A DNA stretch of 64,000 bases from Sarcocystis neurona. Taxonomy: Eukaryota > Apicomplexa > Conoidasida > Eucoccidiorida > Sarcocystidae. The notes below the pieces were generated by a model. That model was not told the origin of the DNA and did no database searches. It was given only the letters and a program-made list of their open reading frames with translations. This document shows, piece by piece, positions 34,001 to 46,950 of this stretch (position 1 is its first letter; the number at the start of each line of letters is the position of its first letter). The translations under genes were made by a program, and so were the position numbers. The stretch is taken from assembly GCA_000727475.1 (NCBI GenBank), contig KL647289.1, forward strand, positions 7,120,629 through 7,184,628, written 5' to 3'.

Positions 34001-36888
34001 GACAGACGATCGTGCAGGAGGCACCGAGCCGCAGATGATACAGTTGTGCATTCTACCAAATGGAGGGGGAGGCAAAAAGGGAGGAGACAGCGGCAAATGA
34101 CAGCATAGCTGGGTAAGACAGAGAGCCAGAAAGAAGGAGAAGAAGTAAGGGAACAGCAAAACTTGATACTGGCGGAATATATGAAGGAACGAGAAGGTCG
34201 CAGCAATGAGACGGTAAAACAGCGAGAATGACAACGGAGTAGGGATACCACATGAATGGGGAAAACGCCAACAATACCGGAGGCAAAGGACGAGGGAACG
34301 GAGGGACTAGAGGAGGTGCAGAAGAAGGAAGCGGAGAGCACGAGAAAACAAAACGAGTCCGCAGGCAACGGGAATTCAAAACGGACGATGAATGGAAGAA
34401 GTGAAGAGGAACGTCACACAAACGGGACGGTGAAAGCAAAGGAAAAGTTCCAAACACGTGAGGCGACATCAGGAGCAGCAGCAGGCGCGCGGATCTTCTT
34501 CAGCCTTCTCTGCGGAAGATGAGAAAGAAGGCAGCCAGATAGCACGCGCACCAGTGCATACGACCGGGAAACAGAAGCCGCTTTAACGCAGCAGTAACAG
34601 CACCAGCACAGGGGAGTGACGCAGCCGCGCTGAAGCGCCCACGTTGTAAATATTCGATAGCAGAGAGAGCAACAGCAGCAACGAAGTAGTCACCGTAAAG
34701 CAACACCACCACTTCCACCAAGAGCAAGCAATACCGCATACGCGTGAGCTGCAAAACGAAGGCGGCAGCAGCTCAAACAGCAGCAGCAACAAAAACAGGA
34801 GGAGGAGGAGGAGGGGGTGAAGCAGGACAGCCGAAGCAAACGCAACAGTCGAAGTCCACGCGGAAGCAGCAGCAGGACTCCAGATACGTTTCATCATTTT
34901 GATAGATCCCGTATGTGCCGATCTGTGTGCCTATTTGTACGTCGCCTTACCCTCTGTAAGTAGAACACGTCTAGCACCTAACACCAATGTTCGCAAATGT
35001 CTGGCCCAGCAATATATATGCATATGTATAAACGGCGTATGGTGCAACTTACACAGTCGTGCAGACCCGCTTCCGGACACGCGCAAGCAAATTCAACGGC
35101 GGCACCTTTGTGGACAAACTTCCTCGGTTAGGACGCAACAGCAGCAAGAGTGAACGCAGCAGCAAAATAAAATGCAGCAACAGCAAAGGTAAAATGCAGC
35201 GGCAGCAGGCTAAAATGCAACAACAGCAATAATGCAAGCGTCGCAGAAAAGTGGCAGAGCCACGTCGCTGTGGGTGCAGTGTGAGAAGCAGTAGCTTCAG
35301 GGTATGCGTCGGCAGCAGCAGCGGCTGCAGCAGCAACCACTGCACCAGCAGAACGCCTCTCTAGAACGATGAAACGCACGCGTATGTGAGAGAAGACGGA
35401 AAGAGAAAACGAGAGAGAGAGGCACGAAGGAAGGAAGGGACCGGGTCAGATTAACAAATCCCGTACTGGTAATAAGGACAGAAATAAGCTGGACATCCAG
35501 CTTCTTCAGGTGCTCTTGCACGGGCGCAAGATCCTCTTCGCTACTGGGAGGGGATTTGAAATCAGAGAACAGCAAGAAGAACACTTCATGCTGCAGGAAG
35601 GAAAACACACGCAGCGCAGAAGCAGCAAAAAACAGCAGCCAGCTAACACGAGTGTCCCGCGCACACACAGGACAGAGGTTTCTGAAAACCAAGCACACAC
35701 GTGCATCTCTCTGTGCTTCCCTGCATACATGTGTGTGTACCTGTATATTTAGGTAAACGGATGAGAAACCATACACGTATACAGATGCATATATAGATAT
35801 ATATATATATATGCATGGGTAACTTGTATATACGGATACGTACATGCGTAGAAAACCACTCGATCTGTGTGTGTGTGTATATCTATCTATCTGTCTATTT
35901 ATTTATCTACACATATACACATATGTATATATATATATATATTGAGCGAGTAAGTGAAAGGGATGCCGGTGCCCTGCAGAGAGGACGCAGGACGTCACCA
36001 GCTGCACCAGCAGGACTCAACGATAGACAGGTATTGGCCACATTACAGGGGCAGCGACACCACGTATACATATGCGTACACATACATATAAATGCACATA
36101 TATATTTATATATATATAGATGTGTATCCACACATGGAAAGGGCTGCGAACAAGAGCAGTCCCGAGTGTTTGCAGCGCGACAGCACAGCAGCTCCACTAA
36201 CACCGCAACAGCGGGGGTCGCGTGGAGCGCGTGCAACGGCCGTAGCAGCAGCACCAGTGACCACATCAACGTTTGGCAGCAAGCGCTGTCGCAGCACCAA
36301 CAGAGGGCTGCAGCAGCTGCACCAGCAGCTTACCTGTAATAGCTTTCCTCCGTACGTGCGTTCGAGCAGATCAGCACCAACAACTACGGCATCGATCCAG
36401 TCACTTCGATTTGCAGTTTTGCTGTGTTTCACCTGCCGCAGGTGCTGCTCGACTACGCGTGCAGCCTGCCAGCTGATTGAACGCGGTTCCAGCAGTTCTT
36501 CGACGTGCAGGTATCCTGTGCTTTCCTCTCCACTAGGCGCAAGATGATTCTTTGTGTTTGGCGACCCATACGCTATAACAGCGACGTCTACCCGTGCTGA
36601 ACTGACCGCCAGATTCTCCAGATACCGCAGCACACAAGCTTCCATCAACGCCAGGGGGGTTGTCGCTGTAGTTGCTACCGCTGCGAGTGCGCCAGGGGCT
36701 GCTGCATTTGAAACGAACGCCGCATGCGTCGCTTGAGCTTCATTTTCATTCGTAGAGCGCACGAGAGAAGGATGTCCCTTGAAGTGAGGACCGCCACCGG
36801 GGAGATGGTGGAAAGGCTGTTGCATGCTGTGGCCGCAGTCAAGTAGCAGCATCAGCACGCGCTTGAAAGTCTGCCCGGGCAGCGCCAT
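28785..36888 (-). CDS. KU80: Ku80 (XRCC5) DNA end-binding subunit, multi-exon
   Basis: Predicted partner of Ku70 in the ring that binds DNA ends for non-homologous end joining and telomere maintenance (family knowledge). Exons read: 36888-36334, 35590-35467, probably 35360 to an unresolved donor, 33489-32755 and 31038-28785. The resolved junctions keep phase; the region 35.3-33.5 kb is not fully resolved. Order: N-terminal vWA domain, core beta-barrel strands, arm, then the Ku80 C-terminal helical domain and a terminal acidic-hydrophobic tail. The start codon is ATG in context AAGATGGCG. The product is about 1,250 residues against about 730 in human; the excess is Ala/Gly/Arg/Glu-rich inserts. 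Nothing suggests a pseudogene. Ku70 is not in this window. Confidence 0.93.
32755..33489 (-). CDS. KU80: Ku80 core beta-barrel exon with charged insert
   Basis: Starts after a CGCAGCAG acceptor with RLTTKCRVPLKISSSFSLPV, the counterpart of the human strand [20 protein letters not shown], and ends with KLLGYRFGKDLVVISPLEQQ...ALGVVKQARIKR, matching GFRYGSDIVPFSKVDEEQM...VLGFCKSSQVQRR. Between them lies an insert of well over 100 residues rich in Gly, Glu, Arg and Ala, where human Ku80 has a short loop. The exon ends at CTG|GTAATG in phase 2 and joins the last exon (acceptor AACCAG) in phase. The donor and acceptor flank a 1.7 kb TA-rich intron. Confidence 0.88.
35467..36888 (-). CDS. KU80: Ku80 exons 1-2: N-terminal vWA domain
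   Basis: Exon 1 (36888-36334) begins MALPGQTFKRVLMLLLDCGH; DCGHSM corresponds to the first strand and MIDAS-like loop of Ku80 (DVGFTM in human). It continues with VDVAVIAYGSPNTKN and SDWIDAVVVGADLLE, matching the human DFLDALIVSMDVI helix, and ends at CAG|GTAAGC. Exon 2 (35590-35467) follows a CTGCAG acceptor and reads HEVFFLLFSDFKSP...LAPVQEHLKKLDVQLISVLI, matching EIFTDLSSRFS...IIIHSLKKCDISLQFF of human Ku80. Both joins are in phase. A Thr/Ala-rich insert extends the loop after the first strand. Confidence 0.93.
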
Positions 36889-37130
36889 CTTGTGTGAAAC
36901 AAGTAGGTCAAAAGGCCGGAAAGAAAAAGGTCCAGAGATTTTGAGGAGGAGCAGGAGAAGACTGAGAAGCAGAAACAGAGATGAAGAGCGAGAAGGGGGA
37001 CAGGAAGAAAGAGGCTAAATGCGAAGAGAAGAAAGGCACGGCGAAAATAAAAGGAAAGAAGGGGAAACCAGTGAAGGATTATTACGTGCTGACTGGTAGT
37101 GGAGCAGCTTTCCTCTGAGAAAGTCTGCAT
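36889..37130 (-). promoter_or_regulatory. Pyrimidine-rich 5' region upstream of Ku80
   Basis: In the direction of Ku80 the sequence just upstream of the ATG is strongly C+T-rich for about 200 nt. This is a plausible 5' UTR/promoter context, or the site of a 5' UTR intron, but no defined promoter element is recognised. Confidence 0.3.
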
Positions 37131-40100
37131 TATGAGGCTCGATAAAGTGATACGGAAGACATGGCCTCTGCTTAACGACCCTTCCTTCGCCAGTCATCTA
37201 TGTTTACCGAGACTTTCTCAACAAACTTTTGGACAGAATTAAAGAAAAGAGCATAAAGTTGAGGTACGACAAGATGAATTGTAGCAAAAGGAAGAAAGGG
37301 AAGAAGAAAAAGGGAGAGTTTGGAGCAGAGAAGTGCAGAAGAAAGACAGCAGCTATGCCAGAAAGAGGTCGAGGACGCTGAAGCCGTTCTCGACCTCAGC
37401 CACTGGTAAAGTTTCTAAAAAGGCGACAGCACACAAAAAGGGAATGTCGGCCAGGCGCTGCGCTGCGCCGCCGCTACCGGTTCGGCGTAAATTCAGCGTT
37501 TAGTCAACGAGCGAGGGACATTACAAGAAAAGAGACTACGCAGATGCTGAGAAAGAATGCATGAGGAGGTGCTGAGAAGGAGCGTGAGTGTCCTCTTGAA
37601 CTGACAGGGGACACGATCCTCCGTCGCTTCGTAGCGTTAATAATCGTGTCAGTTGGTGAAGAGAAGCGCGAATTGAAAAGGTGACTTGCCACCTGGGGAA
37701 GTCGGCGTAAACTGCTTTCCGAGTTCCCATCCTTTGGATGAAGTCACCACTTAGGCGTCTGGCATAACGCGCACAAATATTACATGCGCACGGCGAAAGC
37801 CTAACAATACACTGCTTCGCGCGACCTCATAGAAGCGAAGTGAGTGTGTTGACACAGAAGTCCCTTAATATCCACGTCTACGCGTCTGCACTTACGAAAT
37901 GGGAGGCCAGCACGTCTGTGTACCGTGGAAATGGAATCATTTTTCAGCACAGTAGCCGGATGTCGATACTTCCAGAGAACGGTGTGCAGTCGAAGTACGC
38001 ACACCCTGTCTCGACTGGGTGTTTTTGGTCGTGGCAAGCGGGTAGGACTCGGCTCGTCTTAAGTGCTTACAACAGTCGACCAGAGATAAATGCGCAGTCG
38101 GTCTGCACGTGTACTGAAGAGGGCAACGTTTTCGTAGAAGCCCACCCTGCTCCAATCCTCGTTGCATGCAGAGCACGCGTCGAAGGACTTGACACACGTG
38201 TAGTGGGCCGCCATCCTATACAGCTCTCTTGTCTTGTAGCCCGCTTTGTGCAACAGACTTTCTCGCTCAAAAGTGGCGAACAGGATTACCAGTCATTCTT
38301 TCAAGCAATCTGGTGGCATCACGGTGTTCAGACGCAGCTAGCTGACAGGCGAGCAATGTTTGCTCTGCCTACTGCGCGCTGGATGCCTATGGGAGACCGA
38401 CTAGTGATTAATTCAGAGTACAGGTTAAGAGGACGTTGACCACCCCGTTGTTATTACCACAATTTCTGTCATTCATCCAGATTACTCGTCCAAGACTCCT
38501 CCTATCTTACAGACATGGCAGTGTGATAGGCGGCCTTCGCGGAGGATTGACACGACCGGCTGCACGCGGTGGGCTGGAAGCGGCCAAACCCTTGGCGCGA
38601 ACTCACCAGGTCGAGGTGTCTCTACAGCGGGTGAGATGGTAGAAAATACATCTAGTAGCAGATTTAGCGCTCCACGCGTTGGTTTCAAGCTGGCACGCAC
38701 ACTGTTGTACTGACCGGGTCGATTCATCCTTCATGTATTACCGTATCAACATTCATACATTACTACCGAGTTGCACTCATGTCTCGTTATAATCCCACTG
38801 CATCTACGCACGGACGCATCGTTGAGGCTCTAATACCGAGAGTGAGCGCCCAGTTAGCAGCACTACGAGGTCGCACATACTTCGTAATACTGACATCGCA
38901 ACCGTAAACCAGCGCTGACGCGGCGTTCACATACGTGCAGTGAGTCAGCACTTACACCGGGGCTCAATCTGCATTTACGTACCGTTCTTCGACTAATCTT
39001 CATCCGTTGATTTGAGCCAGCAGCCACGCACTTGTAGGAAGTGAGAGGTACACGTAACAGGATAGATCCCCTCCGCGTGTTATCTCTCCAGTTTAGTCGG
39101 CTTTGTTCCATGCTGGAGGCTGGAGGAAACGAACTCAGCACCAAAGCTTTTACGCGGGTGTGAGGAGGTCGGATCGTGCACACAAATCCTGTCTACCGAG
39201 ACGTCACATGAAGACCTCCTTTCTATTGCATGAAGAGACATCTGGAGAACACAGACGCTCCCATTCTTACGGCTGGTGTGGCCGGGAAAGTCAGCAGCTG
39301 CTGTCAGGGGCCGGCTCGGAGAAGATATGCCATCACCACTACGTACATGGACGACTACATGGGGAGCCTTCTGTCAGCTCCTGCACATGAAACAAAGGAG
39401 AGAAAACGCTCTCATTTATTCTCACCAAACAATGCGGATCGACTGCAAAGAAATTTCGCTGCTGCCTTCGGAAGGACGCGCCACGCCGCTGCCGAGTACT
39501 AAATCTAATTACTTTGCAAAGGTAACAATAAAGTAGTGATTTGCCTTCGTGTTTTCTTATAGGCTGTGAGGAAGTCCAACACGAGTATGAGTCAACGGTG
39601 GCACGCTGGGTGGAGAGAAAGAGTTAGATGCAGACTGACTTGCTCGAAGAGTTTTCATGCTTAACTGAGGAAGAGCAAGGATTGTCACCGCCTAGCACAT
39701 CACGAAGCGGCCACCCCAGAAAAGACGCCGCAAGACTTCGACTGCAGTCATCACTTGTGATCTCTTTGACTTTGGATCGTACCGGAACAACTTGTGTCAC
39801 CTGTGCCGCAGTTGGACCATTGCTCCGTACCTGTTCGAACTCTCCACGACCGGCGTACAATCTGGATTTCGCTGCGTACAACAATGATTTCTCCTGGAAC
39901 AAAAGTAGCAAAGTAGGATTTCTATGGATGAATATCAGAGAGCACAGTCTTGTGCTACCATGCGTTTTGTAAAAACGCGTGCTTGCAGTTGGAAAGACAA
40001 GTGCGTTTGAGCATGCAAGATATACGGCAGCGCTGCTGTATTGAGCACCAGTTGTATGCGGTACTTTACTGTTGTTCACGCCGCGAAGTATTGGCTGCAC

Positions 40101-43100
40101 AGACAGCACCGCGACTTAGTGGCGCTCCGCCAGTCAGGCGTAACACCTAAACATGCAGAATACAGGGGTATCTACGTTAACTGAAGACGATGAAAGGCGC
40201 CTATATAACACCCCTGCCAAGAAAGGCAGCTGTAGGTTTTGACCGACTGTTTTTCGAGGATTGCTGCTGCTCTACCAGCGTGTTTCCCACGGTGCTGCTT
40301 CACAAACGCTGATGGGCCGCTCCGTATGGTGGAAATTTTCAGAAAGAAAGGCGTCCATACGCGCTAGGGGACGCCGATCTGTGGTAAAAGTCTGCACTCG
40401 CTTCTCATGTATCAGATACTATTTGCTTCAGCGCTCTTTATCCACACGCGGATACGTGGGTGTTACTCGTGTTGAAAGAGGAGGCTGCTACCTGTTGTAA
40501 TTGTGCACCCACGGGTGTATAATCTGCTGGACTGCAAATTTACTTCCGATTATGCGGCACATTTTCCTCACTAGGCCGCTTCTGTACCCAATGATTCCGA
40601 GGGTGGATTGTGCAGTATATATGGGTGTTTACGGTTTGGACGGTACGTGCCACACGATGTAAAAAATCCACGATATACAAATGTATACATATGTGTATAA
40701 ATGTGAACCGCCGGCGTATGCACACACCTAGACCGACGTACGAAGTCTGATGGTCCTCATATATATATATATATATTTGCAGTCATTGCGGTACAGCTAG
40801 GAATGACTATCGCCAGTACTCAAAGGGAGGGAACACTGAAAAACAAGGGAGCATCCAAGAAGCGCGCGTTTCGCATCTGCGTACGACAGAAGGCGGGCGC
40901 CCGTAAATTATACGTGCGTATGTTGCGCTTTACGCGGGAGTGCGCGGACACTTACAATGTGTATATATATATATATATATGTATTTGTGCGTACGTCAAA
41001 GTCCACAAGTCGACATGTGCGGGTACAGAAATCAGTACCTCAAGTGTAGAACACTTTAAGCTTTTGTGTCTTGGGCGCAGTCTCAGGATGCAAATACTCG
41101 TGCATTCTTCTCTAAATAAAATACTGTATATTCTGCCGGGTCCCAGTCGATGCGAAACGGAGAAGCGCAGTTATTTCCCGTGTCTTCACCGGCGTTCTGC
41201 CGCCCTTCACACCCCTTGTGAGGTGAGTTCAATAGCACGCCTTCCACACAACGTTAGAAGGCACGTAGAAGTGCTGGTTTTCGACAAAGCATACTCAGAT
41301 AGATGCAGACGTTTCCGGACAAAGGGGCCGTACGAAGGGGGACGCGCCCCTTCGCTGCACAGCTATTCTGTTAGCGCATCCTCCAGCGGCTTTCGATACC
41401 ACATTGGTACATATTACACAAACGTCACGTGTCCTCGTGTAGAATAGGAGTGCACGCGATGTGTTTCTCGCTCAAGTATATCAAATAAAAAGGCTCTTCT
41501 CTTCAAAACTGCAGGGATCCAGCACGCAGCCACTGTTCAAAACACACGTACCCGAATCTGTACGTTATCGCTTAAATCAGAAATAGCAGGCCTGCGTCAC
41601 CGTATGAGAGTCACAGAGCTGCTTGAAATTACAACAATGTTGGCAACGATGTTGGCAACGGTGTCTATAGTACCTTCTTTTCCACTCACGTAGCTCTGCA
41701 GAGAGCAGTGCAGCAGCGCCGTTTCAATAGAGTGAACAGTGTGTGCCTACTTTAAGTACCTCCACCCTTTCAGAAAGTGTTCGTACGATAGCAGAGACCT
41801 TCTTCCAGTCTTGGCAACACGTCAAGTTTGTACGGATAAGAAATTGTCTCTAATGGCTTAATAACAGATCAGACAGTGGCAGATTCTTTCAAAATTGTAA
41901 AGCGGCCGCCGTATAAATGAAGTGGGTGTACTGATGCGTAGAAAAAATACACTGTTTCTTCAAGAGGTCTTGTGCACTGTTTTTGTCGACCGTGGTCAGG
42001 GTAAGACCTTTTCAGAAAGAATCACTGCTTCCAGCTTCCACAGTAGAATTTTGTAGACTCGTAGTACTTACGACTACCGACAAGTCTACTAGAACAGACT
42101 TTTCCGGTATAAAGTTATGAGTTTTCCCTTCTGCGTCCTGGTATACCGGACGTACTACTGATACTCGTTGTCCTTTGGAGACAGCGTCATATCCAATTGG
42201 TCCTGTCCACGTCGTTCTTTCACTGGCACTACGCGAGCCTCACCAGTCATTCTCCTTCCATGCACAGAGACAGACTGGAGTCAGGATCGCTCCTGCAGAT
42301 GTGCGCTTATACAGCGACGTGTGTGAGGAGAGTACGCCAATGCCTTTCCGTATCTGTATATAGTCTCATGCTATTTCGGTTCAATGTTTCATACACTTAC
42401 ACATACGAGTGCGTGGTTCTGTATATGCGATTCACCAGCCCCAGTATCAGCCGGTCCCAATATGTGTTTTCAAGGCTTATTTATAGAGCGCAGTCGACTG
42501 AAAAAGAATCTCGTGTTCCTGTTGGTGTGAGTTATCCAGATTCAACGAGGATTTCACGTATTTTCCGAGTCTCAGTGCGTTCTATCGCACACCCTCTAGC
42601 CTTCCTGGTGACTCTCTCAAGCAAAGCTTTCCTCCTGTCCAAATATTTGCGCAGCTCAAGCGCTTGTAAAAGTGGTGTGACATCCGGATGAATGAATCCT
42701 GTACGGTTATCCAGGCGTCCTCCCCGTCTCTCAAGCAGCTCCCCCCGTAAGTGGTCTCTCTCCTCTTCCTCATGACGGTGGTCCCTTACCGTTGTTCCCG
42801 ACACATAATTACAAACGTTACGATGTCCTAGTGCATGAAAATTTGTTTACGTATAGATGTAAAAACGTATGGACATTGTATCTGACAAACGTCCACCGCG
42901 TAATTCGTAAACGGCTGCCATCCTCGGTGCCGGCTACTCTCTTTCTCTATGCACACTGACGCGTGCTGATGTCCACTTCGCATACCGGGCCATCTACTTC
43001 GGTCGCTTTTATCGAAGTATAAATTTCTTTTTCGTAAGGCTTTTTTTTTCGTAAGGCTTTTTACCAAAGAGGTGACTCCAGTGAAGTGAAGCTTGACTAG

Positions 43101-43824
43101 AGCTTGTTCGCCCATTCACTTTGCTATTACACTCGATTCGCTTGAAGCTTTTGACTCAGGGGGGCCTGCTTCAAGGTGCAGAAGTACCGGCAAAGACGTA
43201 CATATGAAGAATTACTTACATGTATATACATATATATATATATAAATACGTCTATGCAGATGTATGAACACGCATATGTCCAGACACGCACCTAATTATC
43301 AGTCAGTTTTTACGTATATATTTAGACATTCTTTAAAGGCAGAGTGACTACGATTTTCCAGTTCCGTATGATCCAGGGGAGAGCTCCACTTCCGTTTTAC
43401 TCTCTCATATAGTGTATAAAGGCTCACATTGTACGTATTCAAGCCGTCAAGATGTCTCAGCATACACATGTACATATATGGGTGTAGGTAGGTGAACACG
43501 TGGAAAAACAGGAGGACACCTAATTTTGAAGTCTGCCCTTCTTCACGGGGGAGAAAAATTTTGTTTGCGTCCCTGACCTCTGTGTTTTTGTCCAGGAGCT
43601 TTATTTTCAGTTGTGAGTGTGCTACCCTGCTTTTGGTTTCGAGATAAATCAATGTACCAGTATACATTCCCCGACTCTTCAGATTGCAAACTAAAACTCG
43701 GAATCGTTCCGCATTCCCTTCAAAAGTGATACACACCGTGTACTCGTAACCATTTTTATCAGGTCGGCTGCAAATTGCATTTATTTCTGCTTTTCTTTGA
43801 TAACACGTCTTGAATGCTTACAAC

Positions 43825-43935
43825 AGTAAGACACCAGCACCATCTTGTCGTATAAGAAAAACAATAAAGCAACGTGTATCTTTACTTCCTGACACCAGTA
43901 GCATCTTGTGAAAAACAATCAAGCGACGAGGACTC
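43825..43935. repeat. Diverged tandem duplication of about 57 bp
   Basis: Two imperfect copies sharing GACACCAG, AGCATCTTGT or ACCATCTTGT, and GAAAAACAAT blocks. Confidence 0.6.
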
Positions 43936-44375
43936 TACTTACTGTTCTTATTCGTTGAGAGAATAGTAGATATGTAATACACTTGTGCTTCTTGACACAC
44001 GAGTGGACACTTTTTCAGATCTGCTTCATGTCACGAACAAGACAATAGCACGTCTCCAGTGAATGACTAGCTTCCATTTTCTGCTGTACTTCCATCACAG
44101 AACACCCTTCACTGCTGTGCCCTCTCAGTGGAGACGAACACATGTTAAATCTTCTCTTCGACATCGAGCAGAGCCACCCTTCCCACTTCATTCTTCTTCC
44201 ATCAGCCGAATGAAAATGAACAGGTGATATATTTTTCCTGAGTGGAACGGGCGTGTTTCATTTATTCTCAGTCTTTTTGTTTCGACGTAAGTAAACACAT
44301 ACTTTAAACCAGCATATATTTCAAAATACTGACGCATAATATTCACATTCAACTCCGGGCGAGTGAAGGTGTCCC

Positions 44376-44430
44376 TCATTTTGCGCTTTTGCTGCCTTGA
44401 TCATTTTGCGCATTTGCTGCCTTGATCCTT
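44376..44430. repeat. Short direct duplication of about 25 bp
   Basis: Two adjacent copies of TTTTGCGC(T/A)TTTGCTGCCT followed by TGATC, just downstream of the TRIT1 stop codon. Confidence 0.75.
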
Positions 44431-44488
44431 CCGAAGGCGAGATAAGTAAGTCTCAAGTCTCCTCTTCTGCAACAAGAAATGAATGTTC

Positions 44489-46456
44489 TTAATTGTATCC
44501 TTCTCTGTTGATGTGAGTCAAAGACTTCGTTTGGTTCTTTGTCCCCTGAACAGCCTTCTTTGTTTCTTCCGTAACGCACTTCTTCCTCTGCAGTCTAGCT
44601 TTGTGCACCTTCGACTGCAAGTGGTCCATCCAGTCGCTTAGCCCGTGACATACGTGCTGACAGATGCTACACTCACGTGCCCTGGGATCAGCCAAAAGAA
44701 AGTAAAGAAACCGACTCACGTTTACACGCAGCTCGAGCACTGCATCCAGCACACGCATACACACGTACAAATATGTATATATATATATATATACACACAT
44801 TATTTTGCAGGGGGGGTGTATGTATATACATGTATGCTCACAGATGTGTACATATGTGTATAGGTGTATGCGTTCATATATACATATATATACGTGTAAA
44901 TATATCCCTAAATATTGACAACGTATGTATGTATACATACATAGGTGTATGTATGCGTATTTGTATACATGCACATATGCGCGCATACACATACGTATAG
45001 TGAACGCAGTGACTTTGCGCAGCAGGAACAAAGCAAGAAGGACCCCGTGGCAACGGCAGAAGCAGGAGTAGAGAGGTAGTTCCGTATACGCCGCATAGTC
45101 CGTAATAGCATACGATACTTGCTGAGAAAAACCGACGCAAGACTTCAAAGATCACATGCACTCGCAAACATACACCAACACCTACACGCATCTGCGCGTA
45201 TACATAAATGCTTGCATATCTATCAATGTATATCCGTATATACATTTACATATATAGGGGAATAGGAGCGTACACCAGGCGGCAGAATATAGAGGGGTGT
45301 GGCGTTCTGTGGGTTCCAGAAGGTGTCTTCGACGTGTAGATCTCTAGGGTAGAGAGCAGCAAGCAGCAGCAGACAGGACAGACAGCTAAGAAGTACGCAC
45401 GTAGTAGAAGCCGTCGGAGAGACACCGGATACAAGGGAACTTCGAAGGCAGCATCGGCACGTCCGAGTGGTGTCCGATTCACATTTGTACACCCGCACAC
45501 ACACGTGTATCTGCTGGCGTATCTGGATGTACATATGCATACATCCATGCACATGTGGACAACTTTATATATATACATATATGTGGAGTACAGACATATA
45601 CGTAGACGTACGTTGGGGCATCTATCCTTCTACATGTGTTGATACTTCCTGATTCACATATACGCACGTATTATACATCTAGTGTACACATACGTATTGC
45701 ACATGTGAGCAGCTTCACTACACATATATATATATATATATACATATCTAAACGTACGCCGTGGCATCTACCCTCCTGCGGTGCTTATTAATAATGTGAA
45801 AAACCCCTCATGTGCAGAGGAATTGGGCCCTTCTCTGGTATATAAGGTAATCCCCACGTCTCCCCTGACACCGTCTTCGCGCGCGCCTGCGGACATTCCT
45901 CAGCACTCGCGCAGCAGGAAGTGGAAGCCTGTAGTCGAGCACACTCTCCTTCGTAGTGAACGTCATAATTCTTAGAAGCCACGAGGCCTAATGAAACTGC
46001 ATCAAGATAGTATGTACGCTTCCTGCGATGCGTGCGTCGTACACGTGGCAGCCAGCGGCACGCTCTGGGCAGCTGCAGAGGGCTCATGCGCAGGATCAGG
46101 CTGCTTCGCTACAGCGGTGAAGGTTGACTGAAAAAATCTTCTTTCAGCAACACTATCCCGACGCACATACACTAGGTGGGACGGAGGTATTCATCCCACA
46201 GCACCTGCACGCTAGCCTACGTAGCAGTATCGATATATACAGGTGGACAGAGCAGAGGAGAGGAAAAAGAATACGAGATGGAGAGGGAGAAGACAGCAAA
46301 GAGAACTCTTCGCTTCGCACAAAGCTTCCCAACGGGAAGACGGACACGGCGTTGTATAAAACAACAAAAAGTGCTTCAACAACAAAATGGTTACAAAACT
46401 TGTATGCGTCAGAGATTAACAGTTACATACACATGTATGTACATATATATATATAT

Positions 46457-46495
<39 letters not shown>

Positions 46496-46950
46496 ATTTC
46501 AAAAAATCCCGTGAAAAGGCTTACATTTTAAGTCTGTGCTACGCTATTCGGTACACAGAAACGGTGAAGAGAGCAGCTAAAAAAGACAGTTGCTTGGAGC
46601 AGACACTCACCTGTTTAGTCCTCCATCTACCCACGGGTCGATGCCCTGCCCCGACGCTGCAGTGGTGCCGGCAGCAGCATTACCTCTGAAACTGACGCGA
46701 CTATAAGAAGTGCCTGCTGCATCACTTTCCACGTTGTTGCCGAAGGCTTGATGCTGCAGCTGCGCCTCCTCCCGCTTCTGCGTCTCTTTCGACTTCTCCT
46801 GCTGCTTCTGATCCTGCTGCCGCTCAGTCTCGATCTTCCGAAGCTGACGCTGTTGCTGCTGCGCGTAGAACTGCCTTCGCGCTGCGTCCGCGGCTGCAGC
46901 ACATGCGGGACCCGCATTTCTTGACCATGATTTGCATAGACCAGGAACCT
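44489..46950 (-). CDS. TRIT1: TRIT1 3' exons: helical linker and C2H2 zinc finger
   Basis: Exon 46950-46611: [20 protein letters not shown], likely the helix after the catalytic domain (human KWEESVLEPALEIVQSF), then a Gln/Arg/Glu helix and WVDGGLNR, ending at a strong CAG|GTGAGT donor. Exon 45343-45276 follows in phase ([17 protein letters not shown]). The last exon (44681-44489), after a GATCCCAG acceptor, gives [20 protein letters not shown] then [12 protein letters not shown]. This C-x2-C-x12-H-x5-H finger followed by basic residues is the TRIT1 C-terminal finger (human [20 protein letters not shown]). Phases from 45276 to 44681 do not match, so one small exon is unresolved; candidate open segments lie at 46.0-45.8 kb and 45.1-45.0 kb. 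Confidence 0.85.

Larger units (their letters stand above)
37131..44488. other. Repeat-poor segment without a supported gene
   Basis: About 7.4 kb of balanced-composition DNA between the Ku80 promoter and the end of TRIT1, with short TA runs at 40759-40779 and 40960-40980. Open frames exist (for example plus 37840-38439, 199 codons, without an ATG start), but none shows a recognisable family. Weak retroelement-like motifs are listed under findings. Confidence 0.5.

Noticed and set aside
42532..42804. Minus-strand 90-codon Arg/Glu/Leu-rich frame
   Set aside because: It has no ATG, no clear splice partner and no recognised family; kept only as a weak coding hint.
43299..43736. Minus-strand frame with an Sm-like feel
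   Set aside because: A loose resemblance to an Sm fold is not backed by the Sm1/Sm2 signature residues; the frame starts with GTG and runs into TA-rich sequence.
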